Shown one piece after another: positions 38,633 through 46,039 of a DNA stretch of 64,000 nucleotides; the first letter of the stretch is position 1; every line of letters starts with the position of its first letter. The notes under the pieces are model-generated. The model had not been told where the DNA came from. It searched no databases and saw only the letters and a program-made list of their open reading frames with translations. Source of the stretch: Moraxella boevrei DSM 14165 (GTDB taxonomy: Bacteria > Pseudomonadota > Gammaproteobacteria > Pseudomonadales > Moraxellaceae); the NCBI RefSeq assembly GCF_000379845.1, contig NZ_KB903772.1, positions 24,955 to 88,954 on the forward strand. Reading direction: 5' to 3'. A program made the position numbers and the translations under genes.

Positions 38633-39748
38633 ATGACACAGGAAAATATAGAAATCAGCCTTGATAAAGAACAATTATTGGCACTTCGCCAAAAAATTGA
38701 CAGCGTTGATGAACATATTCAACAGCTTATCAATGAACGTGCAGGCTATGCAGTAGAAGTGGCAAATATCAAAAAAAATCAAGAAGATAATCCGATTTTT
38801 TATCGCCCAGAGCGAGAAGCACAGGTATTAAAGGCGGTAATGGCAAGAAACGAAGGCGGTGCGATGCCGTCTGACAAAATGGCACGCCTGTTTCGTGAGA
38901 TTATGTCAGCCTGCCTTGATTTAGAAGCCCCCCAAAAGGTCGCCTATCTTGGACCTGCTGGCACTTTTACCCACGCCGCCGCCCTAAAACACTTTGGCAA
39001 GGCAAGCACTACCGTGCCACTTGCCACCATTGGCGATGTGTTTCGTGAAGTGGAAGCAGGTTCTGCGATGTATGGCGTTGTGCCTGTGGAAAATTCATCA
39101 GAAGGCGTGGTCAATCACACCCTAGACGGCTTTTTGTCTTCTGATTTAAAAATCATTGGCGAAGTGGAATTACCCATTCATCATCAATTTTTGGTGGATA
39201 AACACACCAAAGTGGGGGCAATCTCCAAAATTTACGCCCACCAGCAAGCCCTAGCCCAATGCCGTCAATGGCTAGACACACATTATCCCAATGTAGAGCG
39301 TGTGGCAGTATCCAGTAACGGCGAAGCAGCAAGACGCATCAAAAGCGAATGGCATAGTGCCGCCATTGCAGGCGATGTGGCAGCCGCCGAATACGATTTA
39401 CACAAACTCAATGAAAACATTGAAGACAACCCAAGTAATACCACACGCTTTTTGATTATTGGGCGTGAAAGCGTTGCCCCAAGCGGTCAAGACAAAACCT
39501 CAATTTTGGTATCTAGCCCAGACCGTGCAGGGGCATTGATTGATATTTTACAACCGCTTGCCAAACACAATGTCTCTATGACGAGCATTGAGACACGCCC
39601 CGAGCGACCCAACAAATGGGCGTATGTGTTTTTTATTGATATGGCAGGGCATATTGATGATGACAATTTGCAAAAAGCAATGGATGAAATTCGCCCCAAT
39701 GTCAAAGACTTACGCATTTTGGGGTCATATCCTAAGGCGGTTTTGTGA
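38633..39748 (+). CDS. pheA: Bifunctional chorismate mutase / prephenate dehydratase (P-protein)
   Basis: Phenylalanine biosynthesis, 371 residues. N-terminal AroQ-type chorismate mutase helices (about residues 10-95, LLALRQKIDSVDEHIQQLIN), prephenate dehydratase domain with GPAGTFTHAA and the catalytic NTTRFLIIG, and a C-terminal ACT domain with PDRAGALIDILQPLAKHNVS and the ETRP phenylalanine-binding motif (feedback inhibition is typical). tyrA follows 129 bases downstream. Confidence 0.97.
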   Translation: MTQENIEISLDKEQLLALRQKIDSVDEHIQQLINERAGYAVEVANIKKNQEDNPIFYRPEREAQVLKAVMARNEGGAMPSDKMARLFREIMSACLDLEAPQKVAYLGPAGTFTHAAALKHFGKASTTVPLATIGDVFREVEAGSAMYGVVPVENSSEGVVNHTLDGFLSSDLKIIGEVELPIHHQFLVDKHTKVGAISKIYAHQQALAQCRQWLDTHYPNVERVAVSSNGEAARRIKSEWHSAAIAGDVAAAEYDLHKLNENIEDNPSNTTRFLIIGRESVAPSGQDKTSILVSSPDRAGALIDILQPLAKHNVSMTSIETRPERPNKWAYVFFIDMAGHIDDDNLQKAMDEIRPNVKDLRILGSYPKAVL

Positions 39749-39877
39749 TATTAAAGTGAGATGTAAGATAAAAAATAATAACTAAAACGCTACACCTGTG
39801 GACTTTGGTATTTATGTTTTGGTATTTGCAAAAATATCTAAATTTAATTAAAAATATTTAAAATTAAGTATAAGAGA

Positions 39878-40798
39878 ATGTTTAACAACACCCTAATCAT
39901 TGGACTTGGCTTAATTGGTGGCAGTATTTTGCAAGGGATTATTGACAATCGCCTTGCCGATAATCTATACGCCATAGATTTTGATAAATCGGTGATTGAT
40001 AATGCCATAGCCAACAAATTAATTACCAATGGCGATGATGATTTATCAAAATTGGCAAAGACAGGCGTATTAAAAGACTGCGACTGTATTATTATCGCTG
40101 TGCCTGCTTTTGCGGTTAAAACTATTTTGGATAAAATCAAAACCGCCATTAGCCAAAAATTATTACCGAGTGACATTATCATCAGCGACACCGCCAGCAC
40201 CAAAGGCAATGTTTTAAAAGACGCTTTTGATATTTTTGGCGAATTACCGCCCAATTTGGTGCTTGCCCACCCCATTGCAGGGGCGGAAAAGTCGGGTTTT
40301 ATGGCAAGAAATGGGGCGTTGTTTAAATCGCACAAACTCATCATTTGTCCGCACGATTTTAATCATCAAAATGCCGTTGATAAAATCGCCACGCTTTGGC
40401 AATCGCTTGGGGCGAGTGTGGATTTTATGAGCTGTGATAAACACGATGAGATTTTGGCATTGACCAGTCATTTGCCCCATTTGCTCTCCTATGCTTTGAC
40501 TTATCAGCTTGCCAAAGACGATGAAAATTTGAACATTTTTCGCTATGCGGCAGGCGGATTTCGGGATTTTAGCCGTATTTCGGCAAGCAGTCCGATTATG
40601 TGGCACGACATTTTTTTGGCAAATAAAGAGGCGGTATTACAGGGGCTGGAAAATTATCAAGCGATTTTAAATCAATTAAAAACTGATATTGAAAATGATA
40701 ACTCTGAAAAATTATTAGAAACTTTTGCAATTGCCAAAAACGCTCGGGAACATTTTGGGCGGTTGTTGGTGGAGAAAGAGAAGTTAAAGAATTTATAA
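39878..40798 (+). CDS. tyrA: Prephenate dehydrogenase
   Basis: Oxidative decarboxylation of prephenate in tyrosine synthesis, 306 residues. Rossmann start IIGLGLIGGSIL with an acidic residue at the end of strand 2 (YAIDFDKS), suggesting NAD preference; SDTASTKGNV and LAHPIAGAEKSG are the active-site loops, and HLPHLLSYAL is typical. In Acinetobacter and other Moraxellaceae this domain is often fused to AroA; here it is a separate protein with a terminator right after. Confidence 0.95.
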   Translation: MFNNTLIIGLGLIGGSILQGIIDNRLADNLYAIDFDKSVIDNAIANKLITNGDDDLSKLAKTGVLKDCDCIIIAVPAFAVKTILDKIKTAISQKLLPSDIIISDTASTKGNVLKDAFDIFGELPPNLVLAHPIAGAEKSGFMARNGALFKSHKLIICPHDFNHQNAVDKIATLWQSLGASVDFMSCDKHDEILALTSHLPHLLSYALTYQLAKDDENLNIFRYAAGGFRDFSRISASSPIMWHDIFLANKEAVLQGLENYQAILNQLKTDIENDNSEKLLETFAIAKNAREHFGRLLVEKEKLKNL

Positions 40799-40800
40799 AA

Positions 40801-40830
40801 TGGTGCGTAAGGTGTGTGTATTACGCACCA
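40801..40830 (+). terminator. Terminator after tyrA
   Basis: Perfect 10-bp stem TGGTGCGTAA / TTACGCACCA with a GGTGTGTGTA loop, two bases after the tyrA stop. It is bidirectionally placed between tyrA and the convergent islet gene. The T-tract is poor. Confidence 0.7.
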
Positions 40831-40835
40831 TTCAT

Positions 40836-41198
40836 TTAATCTCTATCATTCACAACAGAATAAGCAAATTCACATAATTTTTCAAAATCTTGTTTTGCAT
40901 TGGGCAAAGTCATAATGTCTGACGGAATAATATTAGCATTGATTGGCGAGCGGATATTTCTTTCCAATGATAATTCAATTACTTTAAACATTATAAATTC
41001 ATTCAGCTCATTTCTACCAATAAAAAGATTGTGTGAATAATTAAACTTTGGGGCAAAAAATTGATGTGGATTTGTCGCTAATTCTTGCATTAAATCAGCG
41101 ATTGCTCTTTGGTAATTCAGCTGTCTTTGATAACCAGAGAAATAAGCATAAATAAAATAAATTGCAATAATGGCAATTATCCAAAATAAGATTTCCAT
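40836..41198 (-). CDS. Hypothetical membrane-anchored protein (tyrA-aroA islet)
   Basis: A 120-residue protein of no recognised family. The first 18 residues (MEILFWIIAIIAIYFIYA) are one transmembrane helix; the rest is soluble and probably cytoplasmic (FSGYQRQLNYQRAIADLMQE). It is the last gene of a three-gene minus-strand unit that lies between tyrA and aroA. Base composition is visibly more AT-rich than the flanking biosynthetic genes. Confidence 0.6.
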   Translation of the reverse strand: MEILFWIIAIIAIYFIYAYFSGYQRQLNYQRAIADLMQELATNPHQFFAPKFNYSHNLFIGRNELNEFIMFKVIELSLERNIRSPINANIIPSDIMTLPNAKQDFEKLCEFAYSVVNDRD

Positions 41199-41242
41199 AC
41201 ATTTACCTTGATTTAATATGTTTTGAAAGACTTAGAGTGCTA

Positions 41243-42016
41243 TTAACTTATGTGTCTTTGTTGTTTAAATTCATTGCAAAAAGATAACAATAAGGTTATA
41301 TGATGACGAATAAATTTTGTTCTTTCATCTATTTTTAAATCTTTATCACTCCCTTTGCCTTCTCGTCTTAAATCGTGATAATAATCGTGTCTATTTTGAC
41401 CAGCAGAACATTGTTCATTAAATATACTGTCGTGTATGGCAAAAAAATGATTATTATCTATCTTGTTTAAATGAAATGTTAAGCAAGAATGCGGATTGGA
41501 CATAATATCTTGATAATTTTCTAGTGCGAATTTCATAAAATTTTCATACAATTCATAGTTTTCATAAGTGATAATATCTGGATTATTTCTTAATCTGTTA
41601 TTTGAAATCATATTTTGAAAATATTTATCAATTAAAGGCAAATAGACTTTTTGTCTATTTTTAATTTTTTGTTTAACAATATTTATATTGTTGGGTGTGT
41701 TTGGTAGTGTGGATACTCTTAAAATAAATCCGCACCATCTATCAATGATAATTCTAACCATTTCTTGTTTTTGCTGACTTCCTTTTCCGTCTATCGTGGT
41801 GCCGTGAATAAAAACAATTAAAGTCAAATATGCACTTTCTACGCAAATAATATCTTTCCAAGCACTACGATAATTAGAATAAGGAAAATGAGTTTTTATT
41901 AAATTATGACTATCGCCAATAATATCTAGGGCTTTTTGTGCATCTCTTGCACTTGCGGTAGCATTTATCCAACAGAAAAATCCAACAATCGCAATAACAA
42001 TAATTACCCAAATCAT
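41243..42016 (-). CDS. Hypothetical membrane-anchored protein (tyrA-aroA islet)
   Basis: A 257-residue protein with an N-terminal transmembrane helix (MIWVIIVIAIVGFFCW) and a charged, Asn/Ile-rich cytoplasmic or periplasmic body. No family recognised. Its ATG overlaps the stop of the preceding small membrane gene by one base (TAATG), indicating translational coupling. Like its neighbour at 40836-41198 it pairs one helix with a soluble domain. Confidence 0.65.
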   Translation of the reverse strand: MIWVIIVIAIVGFFCWINATASARDAQKALDIIGDSHNLIKTHFPYSNYRSAWKDIICVESAYLTLIVFIHGTTIDGKGSQQKQEMVRIIIDRWCGFILRVSTLPNTPNNINIVKQKIKNRQKVYLPLIDKYFQNMISNNRLRNNPDIITYENYELYENFMKFALENYQDIMSNPHSCLTFHLNKIDNNHFFAIHDSIFNEQCSAGQNRHDYYHDLRREGKGSDKDLKIDERTKFIRHHITLLLSFCNEFKQQRHIS

Positions 42017-42258
42017 TATTTATTCCCCATAAAAATAGATAAGAATGCAATCAATGCCATAGAAATAATGGGTGCAATGATTGCTTGAGCAATGCCACCC
42101 ACAAGACCCCAAGCGATAAACCACATTATCCCCTTGTCAAATCCTGTAACGCCAATCAAGTCCCACAAAACATAACCGCTACCCACCCATACGCCAATAG
42201 ATGATAAGACGGTTGTCATAACCATTACGCCAGCCAATTTATCGTCATCATTCTGCAT
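42016..42258 (-). CDS. Small two-helix membrane protein (tyrA-aroA islet)
   Basis: An 80-residue protein with two or three hydrophobic helices and Gly-rich turns (DLIGVTGFDKGIMWFIAWGL then VGGIAQAIIAP). The ATG at 42258 is preferred over 42291 because GGAG lies six bases upstream. First gene of the minus-strand unit, divergent from the XRE regulator. Function unknown. Confidence 0.65.
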   Translation of the reverse strand: MQNDDDKLAGVMVMTTVLSSIGVWVGSGYVLWDLIGVTGFDKGIMWFIAWGLVGGIAQAIIAPIISMALIAFLSIFMGNK

Positions 42259-42331
42259 AAAAATCTCCAAAAAATTTTGAATTTCAACCATTATATGTTA
42301 CAATAATTTATTTTATTTTTAAACCAACCTA

Positions 42332-42351
42332 CACTTGTCATTTGACAACTG
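42332..42351. promoter_or_regulatory. Palindromic operator between islet genes and XRE regulator
   Basis: CACTTGTCATTTGACAACTG is an almost perfect 20-bp palindrome (TTGTCA-TT-TGACAA core). It lies in the short divergent intergenic region, 73 bases from the small membrane gene and 35 bases from the XRE gene, a typical position for autoregulation by the adjacent HTH protein. Confidence 0.7.
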
Positions 42352-42386
42352 CGAGTGGTCTTTTGTTAAAAAATATGGGTATTTTT

Positions 42387-42752
42387 ATGATAAATGTTGA
42401 AACCATTCGTGAGTTAAGAGAGCAAAACGACTGGACACAAGAGCAAATGGCGGAAAAATTAGGCATTACTAGAAATGGCTATGCCAAAATAGAAAGGGGC
42501 GAAAGTATGCCAAACTTAGAGCGGTTAAATGACATAGCGACTTTATTTGGTGTTGAAGTTACTGAATTATTGGATAATAAAAAATTTGTTTGTCAAATTA
42601 GTGAAAATCATAGCAATAATTATTATAATGGCGACCAATATTTAATTACCCAAATTGAGAAATTACAATTATCCCTTTCTTATAAAGATGAATTACTTGC
42701 TCAAAAAGATAAAGAAATTGAATTATTAAGAAAACTTTTGGATAAAGTTTAA
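42387..42752 (+). CDS. XRE-family HTH regulator with C-terminal coiled coil
   Basis: A 121-residue DNA-binding protein. Residues 1-60 are an HTH_3 domain (ELREQNDWTQEQMAEKLGIT, then NGYAKIERGESMPN). The tail (about residues 80-121) is a heptad-like helix, LSLSYKDELLAQKDKEIELL, likely for dimerisation. ATG 42387 is preferred over a TTG at 42342, which falls inside the operator palindrome. Probably controls the divergent membrane-protein genes. Confidence 0.85.
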   Translation: MINVETIRELREQNDWTQEQMAEKLGITRNGYAKIERGESMPNLERLNDIATLFGVEVTELLDNKKFVCQISENHSNNYYNGDQYLITQIEKLQLSLSYKDELLAQKDKEIELLRKLLDKV

Positions 42753-42838
42753 TATTTTAACAGTGCGTACTTTTTATTTAAAAGCAAGCACCTTGCCAAA
42801 CAATTTTATAAACCATTTAACCAAATTAGGAAAACCCT

Positions 42839-44173
42839 ATGAAATACCACATCACCCCCAGTACTACCTTTACAGGCACGCACAAAGTTGCCCCTGACAA
42901 ATCCATTTCGCACCGCACCATTATGTTTGGCTCTTTGGCAAATGGCGTAACAAAAGTTAGCAACTTTTTGCAAGGTGAAGATGCGTTATCCACCTTACAA
43001 GCCTTTGCCGATATGGGCGTTAAGATTGAGCGAGACGGTGATAAAGTTACCATTTATGGCGTAGGTATCAATGGGCTGACTGCCCCAAAAAAACCCCTTG
43101 ATATGGGCAATTCTGGTACGAGTATGCGACTTTTGGCAGGGATTTTGTCCGCTCAAAACTTTGATAGCACGATGATTGGCGATGAAAGTTTATCAAAACG
43201 CCCAATGGAGCGAGTGGCAAAGCCTTTACGCCAAATGGGGGCGGTAATCGCTACAACAGGCGAGCCTGGCACACCGCCCATTCATATTACAGGCGGTCAA
43301 AATTTGCACGCCATTTGTTATGAAATGCCAATGGCGTCCGCCCAAGTCAAATCCTGCCTGCTATTGGCAGGTCTTTGGGCAAAAGGCGAAACCGTGGTTT
43401 TTGAGCCTGAAACGACCCGAGACCACACCGAGCGAATGCTGACCGCCTTTGGCTATGATGTCAAGGTTACAAAATTGGAGCGTGGCAACCAAATCCGCCT
43501 AACAGGGGGCGGACAATTAACCGCTTGCGACATTGAAGTGCCAGCGGACATCTCTGCGGCGGCGTTTTTTATGGTAGCAGGATTGATTGCGTCTCGTGGA
43601 GATGTGGTGTTGCCAAAAGTTGGCATTAACCCCACTCGTACAGGCGTGATTGATATTTTACGCCTAATGGGGGCGGATATTTCTTTGCAAAATCAAACGC
43701 TTGTCGGTGGCGAACCTGTGGCTGACATTTGTGTCAAATCAAGCAAATTGCATGGCATTGATATACCGCTACACCTAGTCCCCCTTGCCATTGATGAATT
43801 TCCTGTGATTTTTGTGGCGGCCGCTTGTGCGACTGGCAAGACGATTTTGCGTGGCGCAGAAGAGCTAAGAGTTAAAGAATCCGACCGCATACAGGTAATG
43901 GCGGACGGTCTAAAAACGCTTGGCATTGATTGCACGGTGCTTGATGACGGTATTGAGATTGTTGGGCGTGGCGATGATGAGTTTGTGTTTGGCGGTGGGG
44001 AGATTCTCTCACACCACGACCATCGCATTGCGATGAGCTTTGCAGTGGCAAGCCTTAGAGCGTCTGATAAAATCGTAATAAATGGCGTGGAGACGGTGGC
44101 AACCAGTTTTCCTAATTTTGCCGAGCTTGTGCAAAAGGCGGGGCTTGGGTTGGAAGTGGTTAATGAAGTTTAA
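42839..44173 (+). CDS. aroA: 3-phosphoshikimate 1-carboxyvinyltransferase (EPSP synthase)
   Basis: Sixth step of the shikimate pathway, joining PEP to shikimate-3-phosphate; 444 residues. Motifs: DKSISHRTIMFG near the N-terminus (substrate Lys-Ser), GNSGTSMRLLAGI (PEP-site loop), TRDHTERML, and ELRVKESDRI plus HHDHRIAMSFAVA in the second half. It is complete on its own and starts with a proper ATG (TTAGGAAAACCCT upstream), although in several relatives it is fused behind TyrA. Confidence 0.96.
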   Translation: MKYHITPSTTFTGTHKVAPDKSISHRTIMFGSLANGVTKVSNFLQGEDALSTLQAFADMGVKIERDGDKVTIYGVGINGLTAPKKPLDMGNSGTSMRLLAGILSAQNFDSTMIGDESLSKRPMERVAKPLRQMGAVIATTGEPGTPPIHITGGQNLHAICYEMPMASAQVKSCLLLAGLWAKGETVVFEPETTRDHTERMLTAFGYDVKVTKLERGNQIRLTGGGQLTACDIEVPADISAAAFFMVAGLIASRGDVVLPKVGINPTRTGVIDILRLMGADISLQNQTLVGGEPVADICVKSSKLHGIDIPLHLVPLAIDEFPVIFVAAACATGKTILRGAEELRVKESDRIQVMADGLKTLGIDCTVLDDGIEIVGRGDDEFVFGGGEILSHHDHRIAMSFAVASLRASDKIVINGVETVATSFPNFAELVQKAGLGLEVVNEV

Positions 44174-44651
44174 TCACAAAATTATCCTTGATATGTTTGA
44201 ATTTTTGGTCAAAGGTAAGTTTGACTGTATTGAGCTTGGGCAAAGTCAAGAATGGATTTTAAATAATTTTCCTGACCCTGATAATTATGACGGCAAATCA
44301 TTATTAGGGTCTGAAATTTGGCAATATGGTAAATTTGAGTTTCATTTTTATGATAAAAAATTGGAACAGATATTTTCCGACCATTTTCAATCCGATTATT
44401 TGGGCAAAAAATTAAATGCAGGCGATGATTTTATTGTTAAGCCGTGGATTTTTAAAAACCCCAAAAAATTAACTTTGGATTTTGTCATTAGAAAATTTGT
44501 AAAATTAAACATTGATTTTCAAAAATGCACCACAAGTCATTCCATTGATTTGATTTTAAAAAGTGGGGTGAAATTAATTTTTCAAAATCCGAATGACAGT
44601 AAAAATAAAAATCCCAATCGTTATTTAATGACGGCTTTTGTGTTAAATTGA
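44163..44651 (+). CDS. Orphan hypothetical, immunity-protein-like
   Basis: A 162-residue protein that overlaps the end of aroA by 11 bases. The N-terminal pattern (FLVKGKFDCIELGQSQEWIL, then GSEIWQYGKFEFHFYDKKLE) resembles small immunity-type proteins found beside polymorphic toxins, but no toxin gene is adjacent. No signal peptide or membrane helix. Assignment to an immunity family is only an impression. Confidence 0.6.
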   Translation: MKFNHKIILDMFEFLVKGKFDCIELGQSQEWILNNFPDPDNYDGKSLLGSEIWQYGKFEFHFYDKKLEQIFSDHFQSDYLGKKLNAGDDFIVKPWIFKNPKKLTLDFVIRKFVKLNIDFQKCTTSHSIDLILKSGVKLIFQNPNDSKNKNPNRYLMTAFVLN

Positions 44652-44702
44652 TAAATCATTGCCTTAATTTTAATCTATTCAAAAATAAAAGTATAAAATA
44701 AA

Positions 44703-44858
44703 ATGCAAACCAATCAACAAATTCTTTGGAAATATATGCGTGGTATGCGACATATGATTGCTCATGAGTATTTTGTGATGGTTTTTGAAACAGCGACCAA
44801 ATCTATTCCTGCCTTGCAAGAACAAATCAAAATTTTAATAGGGCAGTCCAATGAGTAA
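44703..44858 (+). pseudogene. Truncated HepT-like RNase toxin (C-terminal fragment)
   Basis: A 51-codon frame retaining the HepT catalytic motif RX4HXY (RHMIAHEYF), the helix before it (ILWKYMRGM) and the typical end SIPALQEQIKILI. A full HepT has about 110-140 residues, so the N-terminal half is gone, and no MntA partner is seen. The stop overlaps the rarD start by 8 bases. Confidence 0.75.
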
Positions 44859-45732
44859 CATCACCACCGCCCCAAAAGGCATTGCTACCGCTTTATCCGC
44901 TTTTGTGATTTGGGGATTTTTTCCTTTATATTTTAAGCTGTTAAAAGAATACGATGCCACCGAAATTATCGGTCATCGCATTATTTGGACATTTGTTGTA
45001 ATTTTGGTGGTGTTAATCCTTACTCGCCAATGGGCGTGGCTGTCTGTCATCCGTCAGCAGCCAAAATGGCTATTTTTTACCACCATATCAGGGGGAATTA
45101 TCAGCCTAAACTGGCTCGTGTACGTGTGGGCGGTCAATCACGACCGCATTTTAGAAGCCAGTCTGGGTTACTACATTGGACCACTGGTTGGTGTTTTGTT
45201 GTCGCTTATCGTGTTAAAAGAACGCTTACGCCCGTTGCAGTGGTTGGCTGTTGGCTTTGCGACCATTGGCGTGCTGATACAGTTGGTGATGCTTGGCAAA
45301 TTGCCATGGGTGTCGTTCGGTGTGGCACTTACTTTTTCGGTGTATGGGCTTATGCACCGTTACAATCCGATTAAGGCGTTAAACGCCATGTTTATCGAGA
45401 CGGGCATGCTTGTGCCGATATTTTTGGCTTGGTTTGCCATGCACGACGTGGCGAGCAGTCAGTCATCGTTTTGGGTGTCAAGCGATATTTTTTTGTTGAT
45501 GCTTGCCGGTCCAATTACACTTATTCCGCTACTTATGTATAATAAAGCGACAAAAATGGTGGCGTTTAGTTTGCTTAGTTTTATGAATTATTTAACGCCG
45601 AGCATCATCTTTTTTATGGCAATATTTTTGTATCACGAGCCGTTTAGCATGAGCAAACTGATTACTTTTGCCTTTATTTGGACAGGTTTGGCATTTTTTA
45701 GTTATGATTTGCTAAAAAGTCGGAAAAATTAA
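44851..45732 (+). CDS. rarD: EamA-family transporter RarD
   Basis: A 293-residue inner-membrane protein with ten predicted helices, the RarD type of drug/metabolite transporters. Traces: ALSAFVIWGFFPLYFKLL, NWLVYVWAVNHDRILEASLG and YYIGPLVGVLLSLIVLKERL. Substrate unknown. Start ATG 44851. Its TAA stop (45730-45732) is also one copy of the TAA target duplication of the following MITE. Confidence 0.9.
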   Translation: MSNITTAPKGIATALSAFVIWGFFPLYFKLLKEYDATEIIGHRIIWTFVVILVVLILTRQWAWLSVIRQQPKWLFFTTISGGIISLNWLVYVWAVNHDRILEASLGYYIGPLVGVLLSLIVLKERLRPLQWLAVGFATIGVLIQLVMLGKLPWVSFGVALTFSVYGLMHRYNPIKALNAMFIETGMLVPIFLAWFAMHDVASSQSSFWVSSDIFLLMLAGPITLIPLLMYNKATKMVAFSLLSFMNYLTPSIIFFMAIFLYHEPFSMSKLITFAFIWTGLAFFSYDLLKSRKN

Positions 45733-45935
45733 GAACCTGTATTCATAACGTTTTTGCAATGAAAAATGTGATAAATCGCCCGCTTTTCAAGGAAAAAACG
45801 CAGGTTGATAGTGATTCTATCAAGCAAGTTTTTGACGCAGAAAAGCAAGATTTAGCCAATTTTCATGCAAAAGCAAACTTTTATCCATTAATTTTACAGC
45901 AAATTTTAATTGCGTAAGGTTGTGAATACAGGTTC
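45733..45935. mobile_element. 203-bp MITE, IS5-like ends, TAA target duplication
   Basis: 17-bp terminal inverted repeats GAACCTGTATTCATAAC and GTTGTGAATACAGGTTC (one mismatch) are flanked by TAA on both sides. Three-base TAA-type duplications and such ends fit the IS5 superfamily (IS1031/IS427 groups). It encodes no transposase and so would need one in trans. Confidence 0.8.
45759..45917 (+). CDS. Small ORF inside the MITE
   Basis: A 52-codon frame (start MKNVINRPLFKEKTQ, end LILQQILIA) fills most of the space between the inverted repeats. No ribosome site and no family recognised. It may be a trace of a host gene fragment captured within the element or simply chance. Confidence 0.3.
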   Translation: MKNVINRPLFKEKTQVDSDSIKQVFDAEKQDLANFHAKANFYPLILQQILIA

Positions 45936-46039
45936 TAACAGCTTATACCCAAAATTTTCTTAAAAACCATAAAAAATCGCAAAAAGTTGCTAAAATTTGT
46001 TAAAATAGCGATTTATTTTCTTTGCTAATTTTGACAAAT

